Shown: positions 24,253 through 32,628, numbered from the stretch's first letter. The stretch: DNA of 49,868 nucleotides from Acidimicrobiia bacterium (GCA_003231975.1 QIKW01000140.1:1-49868); one strand, 5' to 3'. A program made the numbers and translations. The notes: a model not told the origin generated them from the letters alone.

Positions 24253-25046
24253 TGCACGACCCGGCGGAGGGCGTCAAGCACCGACATTGGGCCACCAACC
24301 TCGGCCAGCCTTCCGCCTGCCGCGGCCACCAGCGCTCTGGCGTGCTGAGGTTCATCTGCCGGCGCCAATATCACCAGCTCGTCCAGGCCACGGGCCACCG
24401 GCACCGGGTCTGCCCCCGTCGTCACCTCGGCATCGGACAACAGAATGGTCAGCCTCCGCGTAGCTCTCGACCCACTCAATTGCCTGGCCGCGGCTCGGAG
24501 CGCCAGCGCCACGTCGGTGGTTCCGTGGCCTCGCAGCGCCAGAACCTGGGCCACCAGTTCCTCGGTTGGTTTCAACCCGTCAAGCCCCTTCATTTCAACA
24601 ACTTTGTCTCCAAAGGCAAGCACACTGAACTGTAGGGGCGCCCGCCAGGCGCATACGGCTGCGGCCAGCGCCGCGCTGGCAAGCCTTTCCCCGCTCATAG
24701 AGCCAGACCTGTCAACCAACAAACAGATGGCGGTGACGGGTTGTTGCCAGCGCGCCGCAACCAGATCCTCGGTTGACAGCGGCCGCTTCTCGGCCCTGGC
24801 AGCAACAATTGAGTCGAGGCTCGCATCGAGATCAACGTCGCTTGATGACTCATCGGCTGGTGCCAGAACAAGCCTGCCAACGCCGCGGGTTCGAGCCCGG
24901 CCGGTTCTGGCAATGTCCAGAACCAGCCTGCCCGCCAGCCGTCGAGCCAGCGCGGCCAACGACCGGTCGGTGGCCTGAGACATTCTGGCCAAAAGATCCA
25001 ACGCCTGATCGGGGTCCTCCACCAGAAGCTCGTCGAAGGCTTCCAC
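24249..25046 (-). CDS. VWA domain protein (MoxR partner)
   Basis: 265 residues from the GTG at 25046, ending in a von Willebrand A domain with an intact MIDAS start DRSGSM and a later TT(D) element (GHGTTD). The frame upstream of 25046 is open and reads like conserved protein (RRSISRRDLERNEGFGDVSPQLGE). The real start is therefore probably further up, possibly a CTG at 25166 that overlaps the MoxR stop (CTGA), giving 305 residues. VWA proteins paired with MoxR ATPases help assemble or load metal centres (e.g. CoxE, MxaC/L). It overlaps mftF downstream by 4 nt. The client is unknown. Confidence 0.85.
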   Translation of the reverse strand: MEAFDELLVEDPDQALDLLARMSQATDRSLAALARRLAGRLVLDIARTGRARTRGVGRLVLAPADESSSDVDLDASLDSIVAARAEKRPLSTEDLVAARWQQPVTAICLLVDRSGSMSGERLASAALAAAVCAWRAPLQFSVLAFGDKVVEMKGLDGLKPTEELVAQVLALRGHGTTDVALALRAAARQLSGSRATRRLTILLSDAEVTTGADPVPVARGLDELVILAPADEPQHARALVAAAGGRLAEVGGPMSVLDALRRVVQ

Positions 25047-25162
25047 ATCAAGCTCGCCAAGCTGCGGCGAAACGTCGCCAAAACCCTCGTTACGCTCCAG
25101 ATCCCGGCGGCTTATTGAGCGCCGTTGGTCATCGGCCAGGGCTTGCTCGGCTTCCTCGCCGG

Positions 25163-26140
25163 TCAGGATTCGCTTGTTGTCGTGGTCGCCGCCTCCTGGC
25201 GGCGTTTGGCTTTTCCCGGCTCGGGTGCTCCGTTTGAATCGATGTGGCCTTCAGCGTCGTCTGGCTCGACAAGTTGGCGGTACAGCTCGGTTATAACGGC
25301 CTCGGGCGTTGTGGTCGAAGAGTCGTGGAGCCGAATCCGGCCGGAAAGCGCGGTGAGGGCCGCGTCTAACCCGACATCGTGATGTTCGGGAGGCAGGCCC
25401 CTGAGGGTGCCAAGATCGGTGGCCAGCAGGAGAAGATCGACTGCGCCTCGGACCGAAGACCCAACCCTGATTTCGGGATGATTCCTGGTTGCCCGAACGA
25501 GCGAAACCACCCGGCTCGGAAACTCCGAATTTGGCCAGGGGGCGTGTCGGTTGACAATTGCTTGCTCGTCGTCCTCAGACTGGTAGCCCATCCCGATCCG
25601 ACAGACCCGGTCATAGATGGCCCCCGAGATCCGAGCCGTGCCGACCGCGTCGAATGGGTTCATGGCAGCAACCATCCGAAAGTTTGGGCTGGCGTCGATT
25701 CGCCCGAGGCGCGGAATGGTGAGCTCACCCTCAGACATCACCGTTACCAAGAGATTGAGGGTCTCCTCGGGGATCCGATTGATTTCTTCTAGGTAGAGCA
25801 GCGAGCCGTCGCGAAGGGCTCGGGCCAGCGGGCCGTCAACCCAAACTTCGGGTGAATAGCCGGACTCCATCACTTGGGCAGGGTCGAAGTGGCCAACCAG
25901 GCGGGCCGGCGTCAGTTCGGCGTTGCCCTCGATGAACTCAAAACCGTGGCCGCCAGCCTTGGCAACCGCACGCAGAATCGTTGACTTCCCTGTGCCGGGC
26001 GGGCCCTCGAGCATGAGGTGTCTTGCCGCCATCAGCGCGGCAATAACCAGCTGAATCTCTCGCCTTCGGCCAACCACCTCGGTCTGAACTGCAGACAGGG
26101 TGCCAGGCCCGTATGGACCGACCGCTTCGCCGGTGCTCAA
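25163..26140 (-). CDS. MoxR-family AAA+ ATPase
   Basis: 325 residues with Walker A GPPGTGKST, Walker B LLYLEEINR and a sensor-1 region MVAAMNPFD, the MoxR pattern. MoxR proteins are chaperone-like ATPases that work with a VWA partner to mature enzymes, for example CoxD for CO dehydrogenase and MxaR for PQQ-methanol dehydrogenase. The start is a TTG that overlaps the stop of the alcohol dehydrogenase (ATTGAG). The VWA gene follows immediately. Tight coupling to the dehydrogenase and MftF suggests it serves a mycofactocin-linked enzyme, which is inference. Confidence 0.88.
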   Translation of the reverse strand: MSTGEAVGPYGPGTLSAVQTEVVGRRREIQLVIAALMAARHLMLEGPPGTGKSTILRAVAKAGGHGFEFIEGNAELTPARLVGHFDPAQVMESGYSPEVWVDGPLARALRDGSLLYLEEINRIPEETLNLLVTVMSEGELTIPRLGRIDASPNFRMVAAMNPFDAVGTARISGAIYDRVCRIGMGYQSEDDEQAIVNRHAPWPNSEFPSRVVSLVRATRNHPEIRVGSSVRGAVDLLLLATDLGTLRGLPPEHHDVGLDAALTALSGRIRLHDSSTTTPEAVITELYRQLVEPDDAEGHIDSNGAPEPGKAKRRQEAATTTTSES

Positions 26141-27285
26141 TCGAACTTCAACACGCCGCGGATGTTCTTACCTGAGCGCATGTCTTCATAGCCAACGTTG
26201 ATGTCGTCGAGGTCATAGGTGTTGCTGATGAGTTCGTCGATCTTCAGTGCGCCGCGCTGATACTCGCGCAGCAAGCGGGGAATCTCGGACCGAGGGCTGC
26301 CAGAGCCAAAGATCGATCCTTTGATTTCTTTGTTGAACATGGAAAGCGAGAAGAGGTCGAGGGTGACCTCTCGCTGAGCCATGGGGGCCAGGCCAGTAAC
26401 CACAACGGTTCCGTCCTTCGAAATGATGTTGATGGCAGGCTCGAGCAGGTCGCCCGTTGTGACACCGGGAGTGAGGATGCAGGCGTCGGCCATGATTCCT
26501 TGGGTCATGTCCATTACCGAGGCCACAGCATCGTCGAAACTGGCATAGAAATGGGTGGCCCCAAACTCTTCGGCCTTTTCCTTGCGGTCTGGGTTGGTAT
26601 CGACGGCGACGATGTTGGCTGCGCCTGCCAGCTTGGCTCCTTGCACGGCGTTGGCGCCGATTCCTCCAACCCCAACCACCACTACGGTGTCGCCCGACTT
26701 TGTTCCCGCTCTGCTTTGGACTGAGCCGACCCCGGTGGCAACCCCGCAAGACACAAGCGCTACTGCTTCAAGTGGAAGGTCGGAGTCGACCTTGATAACG
26801 GATGTCTGGTCAACCAGCATGTGCTCGGCGAACGAGCCAAGCTGAGCCATCCGGTTGAGGGGAGTGTCGCCAACGTGATGGCGGTACTTGCCATCTGAGA
26901 TCATGCCGCCGGCGAGGGTGGCGGCGCCCAAGTCGCAGAGGTTCTGGCGCCCGGTTGAGCACCAATGGCAGGTGCCACACGATGGGATGAAGCTGAGGGA
27001 AACGTGGTCTCCAACAGCAACGTTGCTGACCCCGTCGCCTATCGACTGAACAACGCCGGACCCCTCATGGCCTCCAATCATTGGCAGGAAGTGAGGTGCG
27101 CCCATCAACTCGAGCATTTCGTCTGGTATGGCAATGTCGCCCGAGACTAGATGCTCATCAGAGTGGCAGAGGCCGGCGTATGCGGTCTTGACGATCACCT
27201 CGCCGGGTGCTGGATCTCCTAGTTCGACTTCTTCGATCTTCCACTCCTGATCCTGACCCCAAAGAACTGCGGCGCGTGTCTTCAT
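26137..27285 (-). CDS. NDMA-type (mycofactocin-dependent) zinc alcohol dehydrogenase
   Basis: 382 residues of the zinc-dependent medium-chain dehydrogenase family. Catalytic zinc ligands lie in GLCHSDEH and GGHEGSGVV. The structural zinc site is CGTCHWCSTGRQNLC, and the Rossmann motif is VVGVGGIGANAVQGAKLAG. The overall pattern matches the NDMA-dependent alcohol dehydrogenases, whose tightly held NAD is not exchanged and is reoxidised through mycofactocin. AGGAG precedes the ATG. It heads the operon with moxR, VWA and mftF, which supports the mycofactocin role. The alcohol substrate is unknown. Confidence 0.92.
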   Translation of the reverse strand: MKTRAAVLWGQDQEWKIEEVELGDPAPGEVIVKTAYAGLCHSDEHLVSGDIAIPDEMLELMGAPHFLPMIGGHEGSGVVQSIGDGVSNVAVGDHVSLSFIPSCGTCHWCSTGRQNLCDLGAATLAGGMISDGKYRHHVGDTPLNRMAQLGSFAEHMLVDQTSVIKVDSDLPLEAVALVSCGVATGVGSVQSRAGTKSGDTVVVVGVGGIGANAVQGAKLAGAANIVAVDTNPDRKEKAEEFGATHFYASFDDAVASVMDMTQGIMADACILTPGVTTGDLLEPAINIISKDGTVVVTGLAPMAQREVTLDLFSLSMFNKEIKGSIFGSGSPRSEIPRLLREYQRGALKIDELISNTYDLDDINVGYEDMRSGKNIRGVLKFD

Positions 27286-27341
27286 GAAATTCTCCTGTCT
27301 TGGACGACGAAGCCGACGCTAGCACCAGTCACTCGACGGAT

Positions 27342-28019
27342 CTAAGTCGACCCGAGGTTCAGTTTCGCCACTGCGCTCCTTACGAGGCCGGAGAGGATCT
27401 CCCTACCTGCCTGGGCGGTTGCCCGGCTGGGATCGCCAAGCACCCCAGAGGAAGAAACTGCGATCACTCCGCCCTCAAGCATCGCTGCCATCAGCTCACC
27501 AACGGGCTGGGCGGGCCCAGCCACCGCACGGTCGAGTGCAACCAGTTCGGGAGCCAGGTGAAGCATCAGCGATGTTTCGGTGTGCCCGGCGTGAGCGTCT
27601 GAGCCTGCTACGACCGGGAGAAGCACATCTACCGTGTGGCCTTGGCTTCGAAGCAGGCCCGATGCAAGAACCAGAGCGTCGGCGTTCCCACCGTGCCCGG
27701 AAACAAAGACTATGCGGTCAAAGCGGGCCGCAGCCGAGCGAGCAAGCTCGACAAGCACCAAGTGCAGAACCTCGGTACCAAGCGAAAGGGTGCCTGGGAA
27801 CTCTTGATGCTCACCAGAGGCGCCGAAGGGTAGAACGGGCGCCACAACCGCAGTGCCTTCCGAAGCCGCCGCGATGCCCTTTGCCCAGGCCTCGGCAATT
27901 ATTGAGTCTGTTGAAACAGGTAGGTGAGGGCCGTGCTGCTCGGTAGAGCCAAGTGGAACCAGAAGAGCATCAGGAAGCTCGGAAGCCTCGGGCCACGTCA
28001 GCCCCGCCAACTCGGTCAC
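27342..28019 (-). CDS. mftE: Mycofactocin precursor peptidase MftE (creatininase family)
   Basis: 225 residues. Creatininase-fold metal ligands are visible in LGSTEQHGPHLPVSTD, VSGHGGN and AHAGHTETS. In the mycofactocin pathway MftE releases the C-terminal Val-Tyr-derived unit (AHDP) from the MftC-modified MftA peptide. The GTG start at 28019 overlaps the stop of the ETF beta gene (GTGA), so the ferredoxin, ETF beta and MftE are one operon. Annotated as MftE rather than creatininase because of the surrounding mft genes. Confidence 0.9.
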   Translation of the reverse strand: MTELAGLTWPEASELPDALLVPLGSTEQHGPHLPVSTDSIIAEAWAKGIAAASEGTAVVAPVLPFGASGEHQEFPGTLSLGTEVLHLVLVELARSAAARFDRIVFVSGHGGNADALVLASGLLRSQGHTVDVLLPVVAGSDAHAGHTETSLMLHLAPELVALDRAVAGPAQPVGELMAAMLEGGVIAVSSSGVLGDPSRATAQAGREILSGLVRSAVAKLNLGST

Positions 28020-28912
28020 GGCTGGGTGTAGCCCCAGCGGCGCAGATGCCGGGCCGCAACCACGGCAGCCTCAGCAGGTGAGAGTTGAAGCAGTTGCGGT
28101 GGCGTTTGCTCCTCGTTGAGGCCAGCCAGCGCGGCCACTCGGTCACCAGACTTCCCGATTGGCGGAGCCACAACCTTGGCTCTTGGACGGAATGGGTGAA
28201 CTTGTCCCAACGGCAGTTGGTCTGCCCCGGCCGAGACGGACCGCACCTCGACCGTGGCCTCGGCGGCCTGAAGCACCGATGGCAGTGAGGCTCGCCTGAG
28301 TTCCACGAAGGGCTCAACCGAAATCACTGCGGGCGAGGTGATGCTCAGCTGCTCTCGCCGGCCATGATCGAGCCGCCTGGTTGCCATAAGGCTGCCGTCG
28401 GTTTCCAATTCGTCTTGTTCAACCGAGACGAGGCCAAGCGCTTGTGCTGCTCCCAGTTGCCCGGCCAGGAAGGCTGGCACCGAACCAGAACCCCGGTCAA
28501 GGCTGTAGCTACCACAAACAACGAAGGATGCAGATGCGCACAAGCCGGCCAGAAGCCGAGCCACCTCAGAAGAGTCGGGCCCGGCAGAATCGGGGCCGGG
28601 TGGCCCGGGATCGAGACGCACTGCCCTTTTTGCTCCCGCGGCCAGGGCCCGGCGCAGCATCGGGTCAGCAACCGAGCCGCCAACAGTCACAACCGTGACT
28701 GGCTGTGCCCCATGTTTGGCCAGTCGAAGTGCGGTTTCAAGCGCCGCGAGGTCGGCCGCGCTGCTACCGCCGAACCGCTGATCGTCAGAAGGCGGGCCGG
28801 ACAAGAGGTCGATGTCTGGTCGGAGGGGCACCCACTTCAGGCAGACAACGATCTCAGAGTGCCTACCAGATGCATCGGGCGCTGTCCTGTCGTTAGGAGT
28901 GTTTGAAGACAA
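28016..28912 (-). CDS. Electron transfer flavoprotein beta subunit (FixA-like), mycofactocin-associated
   Basis: About 298 residues from the TTG at 28912, which has GGAGGGCGG upstream and overlaps the ferredoxin's 3' end by 20 nt. The ORF-track start at 29140 runs through the ferredoxin gene and is rejected. The ETF domain begins at EIVVCLKWVPLRPDID and includes GSYSLDRGSGSVPAFLAGQLGAAQALGLVSVEQ, the ETF beta pattern. It should dimerise with the alpha subunit encoded at 32656-33585 to carry electrons from flavin dehydrogenases. The sequence is divergent from housekeeping ETFs, as is its partner. The next gene, mftE, is translationally coupled. Confidence 0.85.
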   Translation of the reverse strand: MSSNTPNDRTAPDASGRHSEIVVCLKWVPLRPDIDLLSGPPSDDQRFGGSSAADLAALETALRLAKHGAQPVTVVTVGGSVADPMLRRALAAGAKRAVRLDPGPPGPDSAGPDSSEVARLLAGLCASASFVVCGSYSLDRGSGSVPAFLAGQLGAAQALGLVSVEQDELETDGSLMATRRLDHGRREQLSITSPAVISVEPFVELRRASLPSVLQAAEATVEVRSVSAGADQLPLGQVHPFRPRAKVVAPPIGKSGDRVAALAGLNEEQTPPQLLQLSPAEAAVVAARHLRRWGYTQP

Positions 28913-29288
28913 CGCCGCTTCCGCCCTCCGGGTAGCTCCAAGTGATCGCACCCTCGCGGTTGCACACCATGTAGCAGGTGCCGCACTCGAAACACTGTTC
29001 GTAGTTGAAAAGGATCCCGCCGTCTGACACGGGTACGAACAAATCGGCGGGGCAGCAATGAACACATTCCTTTGTGGTGCACGAACGACACACCGCTGAG
29101 TCAACCGTGATGTGTGCTTGGCTGGAGACCCGAAAGTCAACGGTTGTCATCCGCTGCTCGAAACTTACCTCTGGAAGTGGTTGACTCGCTTCTGAGGAGG
29201 GCCTCAGCGTGCCCGCTTGGCGTGCGGGAACCGATGACCCAAGGCTGCGGGCCCCGAATCGTTGCAGCCGGTGAAGTCCGATGCGCAT
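28893..29288 (-). CDS. FixX-like ferredoxin
   Basis: 131 residues from the ATG at 29288. The C-terminal 85 residues are a FixX-type ferredoxin: CRSCTTKECVHCCPADLF and QCFECGTCYMVCNREGAITWSYPEGGSGVVF. FixX pairs with FixC to form the ETF-quinone oxidoreductase and passes electrons between ETF and quinone. The first 45 residues are an extra tail, and an internal ATG (MTTVDFRVSS) is an alternative start. However, a TAGAGT box 7 nt before the ATG at 29288 supports the longer leaderless form. Cysteine loss in the first motif relative to classical ferredoxins is usual for FixX. Confidence 0.85.
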   Translation of the reverse strand: MRIGLHRLQRFGARSLGSSVPARQAGTLRPSSEASQPLPEVSFEQRMTTVDFRVSSQAHITVDSAVCRSCTTKECVHCCPADLFVPVSDGGILFNYEQCFECGTCYMVCNREGAITWSYPEGGSGVVFKHS

Positions 29289-29295
29289 GGGCCCA

Positions 29296-29301
29296 ACTCT
29301 A
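29296..29301 (-). promoter_or_regulatory. Putative leaderless -10 box (TAGAGT) of the ferredoxin operon
   Basis: TAGAGT on the minus strand ends 7 nt before the ferredoxin ATG, which lacks a ribosome binding site. It lies back to back with the plus-strand TATGCT box of the LLM gene, forming a compact divergent promoter. Confidence 0.4.
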
Positions 29302-29335
29302 GGGCTGGCACCGCTCGGTCGCCTCGGGCCACGCT

Positions 29336-29341
29336 TATGCT
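29336..29341 (+). promoter_or_regulatory. Putative leaderless -10 box (TATGCT) of the LLM operon
   Basis: TATGCT ends 6 nt before the ATG at 29348. No ribosome binding site is present between them, as expected for a leaderless transcript. Confidence 0.4.
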
Positions 29342-29347
29342 TTGGCG

Positions 29348-30259
29348 ATGGAGCTTGGTCTGAGCATTACAAGTGGCTATTCCGGTGTCACCCCCCAAGA
29401 GGCAGCCGCTTCGGTTGTGGCCAGAGCCGAGGCTGCGGCCGAGGCCGGTTTCAGCCATCTCACCTTGGGGGATCAGCACAGCGTTGGATCCAACAATGTT
29501 TACCTCCAGGGCTCACCGATGCTTGGCCGCCTGCTTGGGTTGTGGCCCAGCGAGCGCCAGGCGGGCCTGTTGTTCCTGTTGCCGCTTTGGCATCCGGTGC
29601 TGGTGGCTGAGCAGATCGGAACGCTGGCCGCAATGAGTTCAGCTCGTTTCATTGTGCAGACCGGAATCGGCAGTGGTGAGGCTCAGTTCGGGGCGATGGG
29701 TGCAAAGCTTGGTACCAGGGGGGCAACCACAGATGTTGCCATTGATGTGATCGATCGGCTTCTGCGGGGCGAGGTGGTTTCGTCAAATCGGTTCGGGATC
29801 GACAACGCATCGATTGGGCCGACACCCTCTGAGCCGGTGGAGTGGTGGATTGGGTCGGGGCCAGCAGAAGCGGCGATCGAGCGGGCAGCAAGCGTGGGAG
29901 ACGCCATCTACATCGGCCCCAGCGGTGACCTGGACCACGTCAGCGCTCTTAGCGTGCGCTACCGACAACGATGCGCAGAGCTGGGTCGACCCAGCCGGGT
30001 GGCCCTGAGACGAGATGTATTTGTTGGCGATGATGACGCTGAGGCCTTGGCCGTTCGAGATCGCCTGGTGGCCAAGGGTTACCGGGGGATGAGCAGTGAG
30101 GTGCTGGTGTGTGGGGGAGTTGGCAGGGTTGAGGAATCTTTGGCCGAGATCGCCGCGCTTGGGGTGGATGATCTTGTGGTTCGAATGCTGCCTGTGCCAA
30201 CCGCAGCCGCAGTTCGTTCGATCGAGTTGCTTGGTGAGCTACGGAAGAACCCCGACTGA
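29348..30259 (+). CDS. LLM-class flavin-dependent oxidoreductase
   Basis: 303 residues of the bacterial luciferase-like (LLM) barrel family, starting MELGLSITSGYSGVTPQEAAASVVARAEAAAEAGFSHLTLGDQHS. Conserved strands include LLPLWHPVLVAEQIGTLAAMSSARFIVQTGIGSGEAQFGAMG. LLM proteins use FMN or F420 to oxidise or reduce small molecules; which cofactor is used here is not clear. First gene of the plus-strand operon with egtD (1-nt gap) and the FixC-like gene, divergent from the ferredoxin-ETF-mftE operon. Involvement in mycofactocin redox is inferred from position only. Confidence 0.82.
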   Translation: MELGLSITSGYSGVTPQEAAASVVARAEAAAEAGFSHLTLGDQHSVGSNNVYLQGSPMLGRLLGLWPSERQAGLLFLLPLWHPVLVAEQIGTLAAMSSARFIVQTGIGSGEAQFGAMGAKLGTRGATTDVAIDVIDRLLRGEVVSSNRFGIDNASIGPTPSEPVEWWIGSGPAEAAIERAASVGDAIYIGPSGDLDHVSALSVRYRQRCAELGRPSRVALRRDVFVGDDDAEALAVRDRLVAKGYRGMSSEVLVCGGVGRVEESLAEIAALGVDDLVVRMLPVPTAAAVRSIELLGELRKNPD

Positions 30260-30260
30260 A

Positions 30261-31256
30261 ATGCGGTTAGATGGTCCCGTGCCTCCGCCAACGATCACGA
30301 TAGAAAGCCACCTCGCGTCGGACTGGGCCGAGGGGGCGATGCGCGAAGACATCGCCAGCGCCTTCGCTATGCGCCCGAGGGTGCTGCCGCCAAAGTGGCT
30401 CTACGACGATCGGGGTTCGGCCCTCTTTGATGAGATCACTCGGTTGCCCGAGTACTACCCAACAGAGGCCGAACGATCGATCCTTTCACAGCGTGCGGCC
30501 GAGTTGGCCCACTTCACCGGAGCTGACTCAGTTGTTGAGCTGGGTTCGGGAACCAGCGATAAAACGCGAACGCTTCTTGATGCCTTCTGGGAAGCAGGCA
30601 AGCTCAAGCGTTTTGTGCCTTTTGATGTAAGCGAGGCCACGCTGATCAATGCGGCTGAGATGTTGGCCGATCGCTACCGCGGTCTTGAGGTTCACGCCAT
30701 TGTTGGCGATTTCACCCGCCACCTCAATCAGATTCCGTCGGACGGCAGCCGTCTGGTCGCCTTTCTTGGCGGCACAATCGGAAACCTCTACCAGGAGGAA
30801 AGGCAGGCATTTCTTGGGGCGATGGCAGACACCCTCGTCAGCGGCGAGTGGTTGCTGCTTGGGGTGGACCTTGTGAAAGAGGTGCCCCGAATCATCGATG
30901 CCTACTTCGATTCCTCCGGGGTTACTGAGAAGTTCATCAAGAATGCATTAGTGGTGCTGAACCGGGAACTGGAGGGGAACATACCGGTCGATCAGTTTGA
31001 CTATGTGCCCTACTGGGACCCTCGCCAGGAACGGGTCGACATGCGTCTGCGGGCACTTACAGCAATCCAAGCTCGGCTGGAACGACTGGACCTCAACGTG
31101 GTTCTGGAGGCTAACGAAGAGATTCATGTTGAGATCAGCACCAAGTTCAGGCCAGAGAGCCTCTCAGCCGAACTCAGCGATGCTGGTTTTGAGCTAGACC
31201 GGTTCTACACCGATGATCGGAACGACTTCGGCCTGTTCCTGGCTCGTCGAATGTGA
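30261..31256 (+). CDS. egtD: L-histidine N-alpha-methyltransferase EgtD
   Basis: 331 residues from the ATG one base after the LLM stop; the ORF-track start at 30096 lies inside the LLM gene. Strong EgtD pattern: PPKWLYDDRGSALFDEITRLPEYYPTEAE, the SAM-binding ELGSGTSDKT, LGGTIGNLYQEER with the histidine-binding Asn, YFDSSGVTEKFIKNALVVLNRELEGN, and HVEISTKF with the Glu-x-Ser that contacts histidine. EgtD makes hercynine, the first committed intermediate of the antioxidant ergothioneine. The partner EgtB and other egt genes are not in the window. It is co-transcribed with the flavin oxidoreductase and the FixC-like gene. Confidence 0.92.
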   Translation: MRLDGPVPPPTITIESHLASDWAEGAMREDIASAFAMRPRVLPPKWLYDDRGSALFDEITRLPEYYPTEAERSILSQRAAELAHFTGADSVVELGSGTSDKTRTLLDAFWEAGKLKRFVPFDVSEATLINAAEMLADRYRGLEVHAIVGDFTRHLNQIPSDGSRLVAFLGGTIGNLYQEERQAFLGAMADTLVSGEWLLLGVDLVKEVPRIIDAYFDSSGVTEKFIKNALVVLNRELEGNIPVDQFDYVPYWDPRQERVDMRLRALTAIQARLERLDLNVVLEANEEIHVEISTKFRPESLSAELSDAGFELDRFYTDDRNDFGLFLARRM

Positions 31257-31278
31257 TTGAGCGCGGCACAATCTTGAG

Positions 31279-32628
31279 ATGACCCCAGATCAGCAACTGG
31301 ATCAGCAACAGCCCGGATCAGCAGATCCGTCTGGCTGGGACGCAATTGTGGTGGGCGCAGGGCCGGCAGGGGCCGCAGCTGCCTTGGTGTTGGCCAGAGG
31401 CGGCAAGACGGTTGCACTGGTTGAAAGAGGGCCATTTCCGGGGTCCAAGAACATGTACGGCGGGGTTATCTACGGACGAGTTCTCGACGATCTCGTGCCA
31501 GAGTGGATCAGCGAGGCACCGCTACAGCGCTGGGTGACGAGGCGCTCAACCATGGTAATGACCCCCACTCAGGCCCTCACCGTCGACTTCCGAACGACAG
31601 CATGGGGCAAAGCGCCGTACAACGGGGCCACTGCCTACCGGCCAGACTTCGATCAGTGGCTAGCTGGGAAGGCCGAAGCAGCCGGTGCCACCTTGGTGTG
31701 TTCAACCACGGTTGTCGGGCTGCTTCGCAACAGCGAAGGCGCTGTTGTCGGGGTGCGCACCGACCGGTCAGATGGAGATCTCAGGGCCCCTTTGGTAATT
31801 GCGTGTGATGGGGTCAACTCATTTCTGGCCAAGGAGGCCGGGATGTATCACCACGATGGGGCCTCGCACTTCACTCTCGGCGCCAAGGAAACCTTGGCGT
31901 TGCCAAAGGAGCTGATCGACCAAAGGTTCGGCGTGCGGGGTCGAGACGGCGTAGACATTGAGATCCTTGGGGCAACCCCCGGAATTCCCGGTGGCGGATT
32001 CCTCTACACAAACCTGGAATCGGTTGGACTGGGAGTGATTCTCCAGCTGGACGGGCTTTCCGACTCGGGTCGGCGCCCGGAAGAAATGCTGGCCGATCTG
32101 AAGGCCCACCCAGCCGTTGCTCCGCTGATTGAAGGAGCCGAGCTCAAAGAGTATTCCGCCCACCTGATCCCTGAGGGGGGTTTTGACACAATGCCCGAAC
32201 TCTTCACAGACGGGATGCTGGTTGCTGGAGACGCCGCCTGTATGTGCCTGGCCGCCGGGATTTGGTTGGAAGGGGTGAACTTCGCAATCGGAGCTGGGAT
32301 TGCGGCGGCCGAGACGGGGTTGGGCGCCCACCGAAGCCGTAACTTCTCAGCAGAAGGCCTTTCGTCGTATCAGGCCCGGCTTGAGGCCAACTTCGTGCTG
32401 GCGGATCACAAGAAGCTGAAACGGGCCCCGGGCCTCGTGTTGTCTGACCGGGTGCAAAGTCAGTACCCGGGAATGATTTGTGACCTGGTTGAGGAAATGT
32501 TCACCGTTTCCAACCCAGCCCCGAAAGAAGGCGCAACTGCCCTGCTCCGCACCGCCGCCAAGCGCAACGGGGTACGCCTCCGAGACCTGGCAAAGGACAC
32601 CCTGGCTGGCATCCGCACCTTCGGCTAG
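31279..32628 (+). CDS. FixC-like FAD-dependent ETF-quinone oxidoreductase
   Basis: 449 residues with an N-terminal FAD motif VVGAGPAGAAAALVLARGGKTVALVERG, the FixC/ETF-QO segment KNMYGGVIYGRVLDDLVPEW, and the second FAD motif GMLVAGDAACMCLAAG. It lacks the C-terminal 4Fe-4S domain of single-chain ETF-QO. The separate FixX-like ferredoxin supplies that part, as in Fix complexes. It should take electrons from the ETF and give them to membrane quinone. Third gene of the LLM-egtD operon (22-nt gap), convergent with the ETF alpha gene. Confidence 0.88.
   Translation: MTPDQQLDQQQPGSADPSGWDAIVVGAGPAGAAAALVLARGGKTVALVERGPFPGSKNMYGGVIYGRVLDDLVPEWISEAPLQRWVTRRSTMVMTPTQALTVDFRTTAWGKAPYNGATAYRPDFDQWLAGKAEAAGATLVCSTTVVGLLRNSEGAVVGVRTDRSDGDLRAPLVIACDGVNSFLAKEAGMYHHDGASHFTLGAKETLALPKELIDQRFGVRGRDGVDIEILGATPGIPGGGFLYTNLESVGLGVILQLDGLSDSGRRPEEMLADLKAHPAVAPLIEGAELKEYSAHLIPEGGFDTMPELFTDGMLVAGDAACMCLAAGIWLEGVNFAIGAGIAAAETGLGAHRSRNFSAEGLSSYQARLEANFVLADHKKLKRAPGLVLSDRVQSQYPGMICDLVEEMFTVSNPAPKEGATALLRTAAKRNGVRLRDLAKDTLAGIRTFG

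Noticed and set aside
28913-29140. Long N-terminal extension of ETF beta in the ORF track
   Set aside because: It reads through the ferredoxin gene in another frame and has no ETF-like sequence; the TTG at 28912 has a ribosome binding site.
30261-31256. Mycofactocin methyltransferase MftM
   Set aside because: The protein has the EgtD fold signature with histidine-binding residues (GGTIGN, EIS), a different family from MftM.
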